From Micromonospora citrea (GTDB taxonomy: Bacteria > Actinomycetota > Actinomycetes > Mycobacteriales > Micromonosporaceae), in NCBI RefSeq assembly GCF_900090315.1, contig NZ_FMHZ01000002.1:4620501-4684500 (forward strand): DNA of 64,000 nucleotides. The letters run 5' to 3'. Made by a program: the position numbers and the translations under genes. Numbering within the stretch: position 1 is the first letter of the stretch; each line of letters opens with the position of its first letter. Under the pieces are notes generated by a model, which was not told where the DNA came from, did not search any database, and saw only the letters and a list, made by a program, of their open reading frames with translations. Shown in pieces: positions 8,499 to 16,374 of the stretch.

Positions 8499-8604
8499 CC
8501 GTTGCTCAACGGTATGTGGCCCGGGGCGACGGGATCCACCGCTGGAAGTTGCGCAGGCCGTTCGATCGTTGCGTCTGGGGCGGGGTCGCCGGCCGTTCGT
8601 TGCG
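8499..8604. promoter_or_regulatory. Cluster of GTTGC(G) boxes upstream of ddaH
   Basis: A perfect palindrome CCGTTG-CT-CAACGG lies at 8499-8512, 55 bp before ddaH, with further boxes TTGCGCA (8549-8555), CGTTGCG (8567-8573) and CGTTGCG (8598-8604). The spacing resembles Lrp/AsnC-type multi-site operators; no such regulator is encoded nearby. Confidence 0.35.
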
Positions 8605-8673
8605 CCCAGGGCCGCCAGGGCGGACGGATGCGGTCGCGGCCCCGGCAGCGTCGAGGACTGGACGCGGAAACAC

Positions 8674-8702
8674 TTCGGGGGCGGCGAACCGCCGCCCCCG
8701 AA
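8674..8702. terminator. Hairpin terminator downstream of the 8805-9692 gene
   Basis: A perfect 13-bp stem TTCGGGGGCGGCG with AAC loop. The rest of the 8445-8804 gap holds the ddaH regulatory boxes and no gene-like ORF. Confidence 0.7.
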
Positions 8703-8804
8703 AAAGGGTCGCCCGGCTGGTGAACCACCAGGCTGGTCGGGCTGTCCGCCGGTTCCTCACCGGCGGTGTCGCCGGCGCACCGCCGGCGAGCCGGACAGTG
8801 CCCG

Positions 8805-9692
8805 CTAGAACCGGTCCACAAACTGTGAGTCGAGCCACTCCCGGAACCGGGCCACCCAGTCGCCGTCGGTGGTCGGCCAGTCGAACTGGCCGGTCATCGC
8901 GACCACGCCCAGGACGACCGCCCCGAGGCCGAACACGATGCCCAGCAGCGCGTCGGTCTTGCCGGCGATGTGCCGGCGCCGGGTGGCCGTCAGGCCCAGC
9001 ACCGCGAGGACGGCGCCGATCGCGCCGAGCCCGATGCCGTACCCGGCGAGGGTGCCGGTGAGCACGAAGAGCGCGCCGGCCAGGCCGACGACGAGGCCGA
9101 GCGTGGCGAGCATGCTTGCCCGGGGCTTCGGGCCGGCGACCACCGGCTGTTCGGCGCGGTCGGCGACGCCGTCGCCGTCCCGGTCTACGGGCCGATCGTC
9201 CATCTCGACGGGCCGGTCGGGCCGGCGGTCCACCGGGCGGTCCCGGTCCGTCCCGGCGGCGCGGGCCGCCGCCGCGTCCCGGCCCAGGTCGACGGTCCGG
9301 CCGTCGAGGGTCCGTTCCAGGGTCGGGTCCGCGTCGGTGACCCGGGGGTGGCGCCGGGTGTCGTCGTCGACGGGCCGGGCGGTGGCGGCCCGCGCCACGG
9401 CGGCCCGCTCGGCCGCCCGCCGCTCGGCCTCGGCGTCCCGCGGGTCACCGGCGCGCGCGCCGCCGCCCGGCCCGTCGACGGTCGCGGCGCTGCTCCGGTA
9501 CGTCGCCTGGTCGCTGTCGCGTTCGGTGACCACCGGCCGGTTGGGCCCCGAGCCACCGACCGGGTCGGTCCGCGTCGCCCGGTCCGGTCCGACACCCACC
9601 GGGGCATCGCGGCCGTCGACGCGGCCGTCGAGGTTCTCGTCCCGCGTCGGCGCCTCTTCCGACCGGCGCGACAGCGAAGGAATCCTGACCAC
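8805..9692 (-). CDS. Membrane protein with long charged N-terminal region
   Basis: 295 residues from GTG 9692, chosen because AGGAGG sits 6 bases upstream. Residues 1-185 are disordered-looking and dominated by Arg, Asp, Ala and Pro, with repeated RPVDR-like segments. One DRDGDGVADR motif resembles a short calcium-binding DxDxDG loop as in thrombospondin type 3-like repeats. Residues about 190-265 hold three membrane segments, two of them Gly-rich (LATLGLVVGLAGALF and IGLGAIGAVLAVLGL). A short amphipathic tail with WVARFREWLDSQF follows. Function is unknown. It is a single-gene transcript bounded by a terminator at 8674-8702. Confidence 0.65.
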   Translation of the reverse strand: MVRIPSLSRRSEEAPTRDENLDGRVDGRDAPVGVGPDRATRTDPVGGSGPNRPVVTERDSDQATYRSSAATVDGPGGGARAGDPRDAEAERRAAERAAVARAATARPVDDDTRRHPRVTDADPTLERTLDGRTVDLGRDAAAARAAGTDRDRPVDRRPDRPVEMDDRPVDRDGDGVADRAEQPVVAGPKPRASMLATLGLVVGLAGALFVLTGTLAGYGIGLGAIGAVLAVLGLTATRRRHIAGKTDALLGIVFGLGAVVLGVVAMTGQFDWPTTDGDWVARFREWLDSQFVDRF

Positions 9693-9810
9693 AACACACC
9701 TCCTGGGGAATGCGGGTGGCCGATGGAACGACTGCCGCCCACGTTGTCCGTCACAGCAGTACCCAGCAGGCCGTTTCCTGACACCGGGGCACGCGGCGGA
9801 GGGCCGCTGT

Positions 9811-9867
9811 CGTCCGCGCGGCGGGTGGTGAGCCGGCTTCGTCCGCGCGCGGCGGGTGGTGAGCCGG
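9811..9867. repeat. Tandem duplication of about 28 bp
   Basis: Two copies starting CGTCCGCGCG and ending GTGAGCCGG at 9811-9836 and 9840-9867, differing by a 2-base insertion, lie between two minus-strand envelope genes. Confidence 0.6.
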
Positions 9868-9907
9868 TCGGGCGTGCCGGCGTCCGAGCGGAGCCCGGCG
9901 GGAGTGG

Positions 9908-10675
9908 CTAGCGGCGCCAGGCGTCGAGGGCGGCGACGGCGGTACGGGTGAGATCGTCCATCAGGGCGGGGTCGCCGCTGGTGCCCTCCCACCCCTGGTC
10001 GTGGAGCACGGTCGTCACGTCGGCGACACGGATCACGGCGATCTGGCTGACCGCCTCGCCGCCGACGCGGTTGCCCTGAAGGTCGGTCTGCGGCCATCTC
10101 AGGGTCACGAGCAGCGCCTCGTCGCCGACGCCGGGCAGCGGGCGGGTCCGGACGTCGACGGTGCCTCCCCAGCGGCGGAAGGATCGGCACGAGTCGAGCG
10201 AGCCGCGGACCCGCCGCAGGTGTGCGTCGGCGCCGTCGCCCTCGAAGGCGAAGATCGTCTGTGTGATCGTGCCCTGCGGCACGTTCTCGGGCGGGTCACC
10301 GGGCCGCTTGTAGACGCTCATCATCGCGGCGCTCGCGGTCACCGCCCGACCGCCGGTGCCGAACTCCTGACCGCACAGCTTCGGCAGGGCGTTCGCGACG
10401 GGCGTCGTCGTCCTCGGTGACTTGCGGATCTCCGCCTGCAGTTCGAGGAAGGCCGAGGTGGGTACGGTCACCGCCGCCCGCACGGTGGGCGAGGGCTGCG
10501 GAGTCGTCCCGGTGGGCGTCGGCACGGTCGCCGACGGGGTGGGCGTCGCGTCCCGCCTCCCGCCGTCTGCGCCGGTCGTGCAGCCACCGGCGAGGGCGGC
10601 GGCGCCGAGCAACGCCATGCCGAGGGCGACGCGCGGTCGCGCCCGGACGGTGGAACGTCGGCTGCGGTGATCCAT
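9908..10675 (-). CDS. Lipoprotein, possible PknH-like sensor domain
   Basis: 255 residues. A basic N-terminus, a hydrophobic segment and the lipobox LAGGC (Cys near residue 32) mark a membrane-anchored lipoprotein, followed by a Thr/Pro linker to about residue 65. The remaining domain carries two widely spaced cysteines (KLCGQEF and LDSCRSF) that could form a disulfide, and late strands around VTLRWPQTD and IAVIRVADVTTVL. The pattern recalls the PknH-type extracellular sensor domain found in many actinobacterial lipoproteins; that is inference. ATG 10675 has GGGAGGA five bases upstream. Confidence 0.75.
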   Translation of the reverse strand: MDHRSRRSTVRARPRVALGMALLGAAALAGGCTTGADGGRRDATPTPSATVPTPTGTTPQPSPTVRAAVTVPTSAFLELQAEIRKSPRTTTPVANALPKLCGQEFGTGGRAVTASAAMMSVYKRPGDPPENVPQGTITQTIFAFEGDGADAHLRRVRGSLDSCRSFRRWGGTVDVRTRPLPGVGDEALLVTLRWPQTDLQGNRVGGEAVSQIAVIRVADVTTVLHDQGWEGTSGDPALMDDLTRTAVAALDAWRR

Positions 10676-10850
10676 ACCGTTCCTCCCTGCCTCAGCCCGA
10701 CTCTACGGGCCTGCCCGCCGTTCGGCAGGCCGCAGCCGAGGGTGGCGGGCGGAGCCGCGGGCGAGGGCGGCCCGGCCGCAGGTGAGGCGGTGCGGCCGGG
10801 CCGGCGGTGCGGCGGGTGTGCTGCGCGGTGGGCCGTGCGGCAGGTCCGGC

Positions 10851-10856
10851 TACGCT
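10851..10856 (+). promoter_or_regulatory. -10 element for the nei transcript
   Basis: TACGCT ends eight bases before the GTG at 10865 and no ribosome binding site is visible, suggesting a leaderless or nearly leaderless mRNA. Confidence 0.4.
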
Positions 10857-10864
10857 TGGCACCC

Positions 10865-11674
10865 GTGCCTGAGGGACACACCATCCACCGACTCGCCGCG
10901 CGGCACGCCGAACTGTTCGCCGGCGACAAGCTGCACGCCGCCAGCCCGCAGGGCCGCTTCGCCGAGGGCGCCGCCCTGCTCAGCGGCACCGTGCTGGAGG
11001 CCACCGAGGCGTACGGCAAGCACCTGCTGCACCACCACGCCGGCGAGTTGACCCTGCACGTCCACCTCGGGCTCTACGGCAGGTTCACCGACGGCGCGGG
11101 GGAGCCCCCGGAGCCGGTCGGCCAGGTGCGGCTGCGGCTGACCAGCGACCGGCACTGGCTCGACCTGCGCGGGCCGACGGCCTGCGAACTGCTCACCCCG
11201 CCCGAGGTGGCGGCGCTGCGCGATCGGCTCGGCCCCGACCCGCTGCGCGCCGACGCCGACCCCGGTCGGTCGTACGCCCGGATCTCCCGCAGCCCGACGC
11301 CGCTGGCCGCGCTGCTGCTGGACCAGTCGGTGGTGGCCGGCACCGGGCTGATCTTCGTCACCGAGGCGCTGTTCCGGGCCGGGCTGCCGCCGACGCTGCC
11401 CGGGCGGCGGCTGGACCGCGCCCGCTGGGACGCGCTCTGGGCCGACCTGGTGGCGCTGATGCGGCTCGCCGTCGTGCGGGGGCGGATCGACACCGTTCGC
11501 GACGCCCATCTGCCCGAGGCGATGGGCCGGGCCGCCCGCGTCGACCGGCACGGCGGCGAGGTGTACGTCTACCGGCGCCCCGGCGATCCCTGCCACGTCT
11601 GCGGCACGTCGGTCAGCCGCGGCGAGCTGGCCGGCCGCAACCTCTACTGGTGCGCCACCTGCCAACGGGGCTGA
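10865..11674 (+). CDS. nei: Fpg/Nei family DNA glycosylase, endonuclease VIII type
   Basis: 269 residues starting MPEGHT from GTG; the exposed Pro-Glu at the mature N-terminus is the catalytic pair of the bifunctional glycosylase/AP lyase family. The conserved Lys is in YGKHLLHH near residue 53, and the helix-two-turn-helix region precedes a C-terminal zinc finger with CHVCG and CATCQ. MPEGHT and overall length match Nei-type enzymes (like mycobacterial Nei2) rather than Fpg (MPELPE). The protein should excise oxidised pyrimidines in base excision repair. It stands alone, followed by a 38-bp tandem repeat. Confidence 0.92.
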   Translation: MPEGHTIHRLAARHAELFAGDKLHAASPQGRFAEGAALLSGTVLEATEAYGKHLLHHHAGELTLHVHLGLYGRFTDGAGEPPEPVGQVRLRLTSDRHWLDLRGPTACELLTPPEVAALRDRLGPDPLRADADPGRSYARISRSPTPLAALLLDQSVVAGTGLIFVTEALFRAGLPPTLPGRRLDRARWDALWADLVALMRLAVVRGRIDTVRDAHLPEAMGRAARVDRHGGEVYVYRRPGDPCHVCGTSVSRGELAGRNLYWCATCQRG

Positions 11675-11730
11675 CGCCCGCCCCGGGCGTCCGCCCCCGA
11701 ACGCCGCCCCGCCCGCCCGGACATCCGCCC

Positions 11731-11858
11731 CGGCGCCCGGCCCTGACGCCCGCTGGCTCCCACCGCCCCGGCGCCCGGCCCTGACGCCCGCTGGCTCCCA
11801 CCGCCCCGGCGCCCGGCCCTGACGCCCGCTGGCTCCCACCGCCCCGGCGCCCGGCTCC
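11731..11858. repeat. 38-bp tandem repeat, about 3.4 copies
   Basis: Units start at 11731, 11769, 11807 and 11845 and are near-identical, with core CTGACGCCCGCTGGCTCCCA. The period is not a multiple of three, and the array lies between the convergent nei and kinase-like genes, so it is not coding. Confidence 0.9.
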
Positions 11859-11863
11859 GGTGG

Positions 11864-12742
11864 TCACTCCTGACCGAGCAGCCAGCGGACCACCTCGACC
11901 TGGCGGGGGAAGACCTGCCCCTCGCCGATGCTCCAGGCCAGGGTCTGCCCGACCGCCCAGCCGCGCACCCGCTCCCGGTCCAGCCCCAGCTCCGCGCTGA
12001 GCCGGTCCAGCCGGCGCCGGACGGCGTCCGGCGAGTGCCCCAGCTCGGGGCCGCGCACCAGCGGCACGACGCCGAACTCCCGCTCGCCGGTCAGCGGCTT
12101 CGGGTCGATGACGAGCCACGGCTCGCGGGTGGCCCGCAGCACGTTGCCGGCGTGCAGGTCCTGGTTGACCAGCACCTGCTCGCCCTGGCTCCCGACGAGG
12201 TCCGCCAGCAGGCCGAGGGCCGCGTCGAGCAGCCGCCGCTCGTACGGCCGGCCGGCCCGCTCCCACTTCGCCGGCAGGCGCTCCCGCCACCCGGCGGCCT
12301 CCTCGGCGAGCGGGGTGAACGGCGGGCCGGCCGGGCGCCACAGTCGGGGCAGCAGCCCGACGGCCACGTCCAGCGCCGCGTCGGCGGGCAGCGCGTGCAG
12401 CGGTGTGCCGGGCACGCACCGCTCGACCAGCAGCGCCCGTCGGTCCGGGTCGTGCGCGAGCAGCCGGGCCGCTCCCGCGCCGGCCCAGAGGTCGAGGGCC
12501 GTCGCCTCGTGCGCGCTGTCCGGGTCCGGGTACTGGAGCTTGAGCACGGCCGGCGTGCCGTCGGGCAGCTCGGCGGGCAGGGCCAGCGAGGCGAAGGCGT
12601 ACGGGAAGGGTGGCCCGACCCGCAGCGACCAGCGTGCGGCGCAGTCGGCCAGCCGCTCCGGCAGGGCCGCCAGCCACAGTCGTCCGGCGGGGACGTCCCG
12701 CACCCAGCCGAGCCCGTCGGGGATTCGCAGCTCCGTGTCCAT
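11864..12742 (-). CDS. Aminoglycoside/hydroxyurea-type antibiotic phosphotransferase family protein
   Basis: 292 residues from ATG 12742, with AGGA six bases upstream. The C-lobe has the Brenner-like catalytic loop VNQDLHAGNVL and the metal-binding LVIDPKPLTGEREFG, the signature arrangement of the APH(6)/hydroxyurea kinase branch of the protein-kinase-like fold. The N-lobe lysine is in PAVLKLQYP. Known members phosphorylate streptomycin or hydroxyurea, but many genomic actinobacterial copies have no proven substrate. Divergent from the sigma factor; the region between carries an ECF-type promoter. Confidence 0.85.
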   Translation of the reverse strand: MDTELRIPDGLGWVRDVPAGRLWLAALPERLADCAARWSLRVGPPFPYAFASLALPAELPDGTPAVLKLQYPDPDSAHEATALDLWAGAGAARLLAHDPDRRALLVERCVPGTPLHALPADAALDVAVGLLPRLWRPAGPPFTPLAEEAAGWRERLPAKWERAGRPYERRLLDAALGLLADLVGSQGEQVLVNQDLHAGNVLRATREPWLVIDPKPLTGEREFGVVPLVRGPELGHSPDAVRRRLDRLSAELGLDRERVRGWAVGQTLAWSIGEGQVFPRQVEVVRWLLGQE

Positions 12743-12776
12743 CCGGCCATCCTGTACGCCGGTCCGCCCGGTCGTA

Positions 12777-12801
12777 CAACCGATTCCGGACGGCGACCGT
12801 C
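12777..12801 (+). promoter_or_regulatory. ECF-type promoter upstream of the sigma gene
   Basis: CAACC (12777-12781) and CGTC (12798-12801) are separated by 16 bases, the arrangement recognised by many ECF sigma factors. It lies 27 bp before the sigma factor ATG, so autoregulation is likely. Confidence 0.6.
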
Positions 12802-12828
12802 TACAGGGGGACCGACGGAGGTAACCGG

Positions 12829-13347
12829 ATGCCGGACGCATCGGAACAGGAATACGTCGAGTACCTCAGCGCGCGGCTGCCCATGCTGCGCCGGCTGGCG
12901 TACTCGCTGTGCGGGGACAGCGACCAGGCCGACGACCTGGTGCAGGAGGCGGCGACCCGGCTCTTCCAGCGGTGGTCCCAGGCGTCGCGGGCGGATCAGA
13001 TCGACGCGTACGTGCGCACGGTGGTGGTGCGGCTATTCCTGGACAGCCGGCGCAAGGGCTGGTGGCGGATCCGGCTCTTCCCCGCCCCGCCCGACGTGCG
13101 CCGCACGGAGGACCGGGGCGTCGAGGAGCGCACGGTGCTGTGGGACGCGCTCAAGCGGGTGCCGCCGCGCCAGCGGGCGGTGCTTGTGCTGCGGTTCCTG
13201 CACGACCTGTCGGTGGAGGAGGTGGCCAGGATCATGGGCTGCTCCGTGGGGACGGTCAAGAGCCAGACCTCGCACGGGCTGGCCGCGATGCGCCGGCTGC
13301 TCGACGGCGCGGAGCTGATGGAGACGACGAAGGGGGCAGTGGGATGA
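12829..13347 (+). CDS. SigE-family ECF RNA polymerase sigma factor
   Basis: 172 residues. Sigma region 2 spans about residues 10-80, with LAYSLCGDSDQADDLVQEAATRLF, and region 4 about residues 105-160, with LPPRQR-like PPRQRAVLVLRFLHDLSVEEVA and the helix-turn-helix MGCSVGTVKSQTSHGLAAMR. There is no extra C-terminal domain. ATG 12829 is preceded at 7 bases by GGAGG. The gene overlaps the next by four bases (ATGA), tying its synthesis to the putative membrane regulator. An ECF promoter in front of it suggests positive autoregulation once the sigma factor is released. Confidence 0.92.
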   Translation: MPDASEQEYVEYLSARLPMLRRLAYSLCGDSDQADDLVQEAATRLFQRWSQASRADQIDAYVRTVVVRLFLDSRRKGWWRIRLFPAPPDVRRTEDRGVEERTVLWDALKRVPPRQRAVLVLRFLHDLSVEEVARIMGCSVGTVKSQTSHGLAAMRRLLDGAELMETTKGAVG

Positions 13348-14780
13348 GCGAGGACGAGGACCGGATCGTCGGTCTGCTGCGGGGGCTCGACGTCGATCCG
13401 GGCCGCCCGACGCGCGTCGACCTGGCCGGCGCCGTACGTGAGGCGCGCCGGCGCCGACGCAGCCGCCGGACGATGAGCGCCTCGGCCGCCGGGCTGGCCG
13501 TGGTCGCGGCCGCCGCCGTGCCGCTCCTGCCCGGCGGCGGACCGCAGGCCGACCGGCCGGTGACGGTCTGGCCCGCCGCGCCGTCGGCGGCCGGACGTCC
13601 CAGCCCCGTAGCGGCCGGCCCGACCGCCTGCGTCGTCGAGCACCTGACGGTGCCCAGCGGGCACGCCAGGAGCATGGTCACCGGCGGCGACCCGACCGGC
13701 CGGTTCCTGGTGGGCCGGTCGTACCCGGTCGACGACCGGGGCGCCTTGGTGATCATCTGGGACGGTGGGCAGGCGCGCGAGTACCGGCTGCCCGGCGCGG
13801 AGCAGCGGCTGGTCGACGTGAGCCCCACCGGCCTCGCCGTCGGCTCGACGTACGTCGACAACCGCCCCCAGCCCTGGATCGTCCGCGACGGCCGCCCCGC
13901 CCCGCTGTCCGGCGTGCGGGAGGGGGAGGCGACGGCGGTCAGCGAGGACGGCCGGGTCGTCGGGGCGCGGCTGGTCGACGACCGGCAGCTCCCGGTGCTC
14001 TGGCCCTCGCCGGACACCCCGCCGGTGGAGCTGCCGCTGCCCGGCAGTGGCTGGGCCGGGACCGCCGTCGGCGTCGACTCCGACGGGACGGTCGTCGGCA
14101 AGCTCCAGGACGGTCCGCACGGCGGGTTCCGGGCGGTCGTCTGGCGGGCCGGTGGCGGCCCCGAGGTGCTGCCGCTGCCCGAGGTCGAGGGCGGAACGGC
14201 GACCGAGTTCGTGCCCCACACCTTCCAGGGCGGCTGGATAACCGGGACCGCGATCCGCGCGGTGAGCGGAGCGCGGTACGACCAGCCGGCCCGCTACCAC
14301 CTGCCCACGGGGCGGTACGAGTCACTGCCGTGGCCTACCACCCCCTCGCTGCGGCCGACCCCGTCGGACGGTGGAGCCGCCCCCGGCGGCGTCGCGCCCC
14401 CGCCACTCGCGGGCAACGGGCCGGTCGCGGACGTTCCCCCGCCGGGTTCGCCGGGCGACGGGGCCCCCGGCCCTTCGTCCGACGCCTCGACGACCCCGAG
14501 CCCATCCGCTGGCAACGCCGGCGGTCCCGCCTGGCACGGCTTCGTCACCAATGCCGGCAACGGCCGGGGCTGGGTGGTCGGCGCGACGCGTGAACGGCGA
14601 GCCGGGCTGCTCACCGACGCCCGGCTGGTGAGCCTGCCCGGCCGGGACGAGGACCCCGGCCGGGACGGCGCTCTGGCGGTGACCGTCAGCGACGACGGGC
14701 GGGTGATCGGCGGCCAACTGCACGCCGATCAGAACGGCCGCGGGACGACGACAACCGCCGTCCGCTGGCGCTGCCGCTGA
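13344..14780 (+). CDS. Membrane-anchored putative anti-sigma factor with extracellular HAF-like repeats
   Basis: 478 residues. A short cytoplasmic part (about 45 residues, including LLRGLDVDP and a very basic RRRRRSRR) precedes one membrane helix (about 48-68). The outside part is built of repeated units such as VSPTGLAVG, VSEDGRVVGARL, VDSDGTVVGKL and VSDDGRVIGGQL, the pattern of HAF/beta-propeller-like repeats, with a Pro/Ser/Gly-rich insert at about 345-400. Position directly after, and overlapping, an ECF sigma gene with a single membrane pass suggests an anti-sigma role. No zinc anti-sigma motif is seen, so this is inference. Confidence 0.75.
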   Translation: MSEDEDRIVGLLRGLDVDPGRPTRVDLAGAVREARRRRRSRRTMSASAAGLAVVAAAAVPLLPGGGPQADRPVTVWPAAPSAAGRPSPVAAGPTACVVEHLTVPSGHARSMVTGGDPTGRFLVGRSYPVDDRGALVIIWDGGQAREYRLPGAEQRLVDVSPTGLAVGSTYVDNRPQPWIVRDGRPAPLSGVREGEATAVSEDGRVVGARLVDDRQLPVLWPSPDTPPVELPLPGSGWAGTAVGVDSDGTVVGKLQDGPHGGFRAVVWRAGGGPEVLPLPEVEGGTATEFVPHTFQGGWITGTAIRAVSGARYDQPARYHLPTGRYESLPWPTTPSLRPTPSDGGAAPGGVAPPPLAGNGPVADVPPPGSPGDGAPGPSSDASTTPSPSAGNAGGPAWHGFVTNAGNGRGWVVGATRERRAGLLTDARLVSLPGRDEDPGRDGALAVTVSDDGRVIGGQLHADQNGRGTTTTAVRWRCR

Positions 14781-14854
14781 CCGGACCGCCCCTCCCCGCG
14801 GCGGGTTGCCGGGCGGGACGGCGGGGCGGGTGGCCGGGCGGGACGGCGCTGACC

Positions 14855-14887
14855 GGGCCGGGGGCGGTCCCGCACCACCCCCGGCCC
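14855..14887. terminator. Bidirectional terminator hairpin
   Basis: 10-bp stem GGGCCGGGGG/CCCCCGGCCC with a 13-base loop, between convergent genes. Confidence 0.65.
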
Positions 14888-14894
14888 GGAGTCT

Positions 14895-16313
14895 TCAGCG
14901 CAGCCGGCGGATGTCGCCGTACGCGCGGTAGAAGCCGCCCCGGCCGGACTCGCGGACCTGGGTGACGAGGTAGCGCGCGCCCGGTTCGCGGATGCCCTTG
15001 GGGAACTGCACCGACCAGTCCGGGTGGTAGCCGGGGGAGAGCACGTGCACGCGCAGTCGGCCCCGGTCCTCGACGCACTGCACGACCACGCCGCCGTCGA
15101 CGTCGCTGGTCACCTCGACGGTCGTCCACGCCGCCGGCTCGGGCAGCCGGGGCGGGGCCTTGACGTCGACCACCTCCGGCACGCTGCCGGCCTCCGCCGC
15201 CCGGATGGCCGGCTCGCTGGCGTCGACGCAGGCCAGGTAGCCGCTCGTGGTGACCACGTAGAGCCGCTCGTCGTGGTATTGCATCGAGTAGGCCGAGCCG
15301 CAGCCGGTGCCGAGCTTCCACAGCCGGTTGCCGGCGGCGTCGAAGCAGTAGATCGAGGACTGGCTGTCGCCGGCGAAGACGTACCGGCCGCCCTCGGCGG
15401 TGGCGCAGGAGAAGACCGGGGCGTCGCACCGGTAGGCGCGCTCGGCGCGGCCGTCCTTCGCCAGCCGCACCACCTCCCGGGTCGCGGTGCCGGCGAACAC
15501 GGCGCCGGGCTCCTGCCAGCCGAAGAGCACCGAGCCGGTGCGGGTGTGCCACAGCTCCTGCCCGGTGCGCCAGTCGTAGCCGGTCACGCCCTGCGAGTGA
15601 CCGTGGTAGACGGCATCGGCGTCGCAGCGCACCATCCACGCCGACCGGCCGCGCCCCGACCGGCGCCAGAGGAACTCGTCCTCGTGGTCGACGGCGGCGA
15701 TGCCGCCGTCGGCGTCGGAGACGCCCAGCACGCCGTCGTGGATGTCCAGCCAGTAGATGTCGATCTCCGGAGCGATCGCGTACGCGACCCGGGGCACCTT
15801 GCCGGACAGGTCGTAGACGTTGCCGTCGTCGCAGCCCGCGTAGATCCAGGCGTCGTCGGCGACGATGCACTTCACCCCGTCGGGGAGGCGGACCTGGTTC
15901 AGCACCCGGGCGTCGTGGCCGAGCGTGGTGATGACCCCGCGCTCGTTGCCGACCATGCAGCTGTGCCCGTCGACGAAGATGCCGAACGCGGGCGCGCCGG
16001 AGTCGTAGCGCCACAGCACCGGGGCGGTGCGGGCGGTGGAGCGGGTGCTGACGATCTGCCGCCGGGAGACGGCGCGCTTCTGCCGCACGCCGGGCACCGC
16101 CGGGGCGTAGCCCTTGCGGACCTTCTCGCCGATCTTCTTCGCCGCCGCCGCGCGCGCCTTGGCGTTGTCGGCGTAGGCGGTGGTCTTGACCTGCCCCTGG
16201 TCGCCGATCCTGCCATAGCGGACGGTCAGCGCGGCGTCGTCGACCACGACCTCGTAGAACTTGTGCGCGCCGTCCACTTCGGACAGTTCGAGGTAGGTCG
16301 TCTCCTGCGACAT
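14895..16313 (-). CDS. WGR-domain and PQQ/WD-like propeller protein
   Basis: 472 residues. Residues about 5-75 form a WGR domain (YLELSE, HKFYEVVVD, VRYGRIGDQGQ, KKIGEKVRKGY), a fold known for nucleic-acid or protein binding in PARPs, MolR-type regulators and toxin-like proteins. Residues about 95-400 show repeated strands of a beta-propeller: GNERGVITTLG, DDAWIYAGCDDGNVYDLSG, ADAVYHGHSQGVTGYDW, GRYVFAGDSQSSIYCFDAAG and ERLYVVTTSGYLACVD. No signal peptide is present, so it is cytosolic. ATG 16313 has GGAGGG close upstream. The biological role is unknown. Confidence 0.85.
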   Translation of the reverse strand: MSQETTYLELSEVDGAHKFYEVVVDDAALTVRYGRIGDQGQVKTTAYADNAKARAAAAKKIGEKVRKGYAPAVPGVRQKRAVSRRQIVSTRSTARTAPVLWRYDSGAPAFGIFVDGHSCMVGNERGVITTLGHDARVLNQVRLPDGVKCIVADDAWIYAGCDDGNVYDLSGKVPRVAYAIAPEIDIYWLDIHDGVLGVSDADGGIAAVDHEDEFLWRRSGRGRSAWMVRCDADAVYHGHSQGVTGYDWRTGQELWHTRTGSVLFGWQEPGAVFAGTATREVVRLAKDGRAERAYRCDAPVFSCATAEGGRYVFAGDSQSSIYCFDAAGNRLWKLGTGCGSAYSMQYHDERLYVVTTSGYLACVDASEPAIRAAEAGSVPEVVDVKAPPRLPEPAAWTTVEVTSDVDGGVVVQCVEDRGRLRVHVLSPGYHPDWSVQFPKGIREPGARYLVTQVRESGRGGFYRAYGDIRRLR

Positions 16314-16374
16314 GGGCCCTCCGAGGGGTCAGCGACCGGCCCGACGTGGCCGGCGCGGCGACAGCGGGCACACG

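Noticed and set aside
11613..12779. Coding ORF through the 38-bp repeats
   Set aside because: The period is not a multiple of three, and the frame is a shadow of the kinase-like gene.
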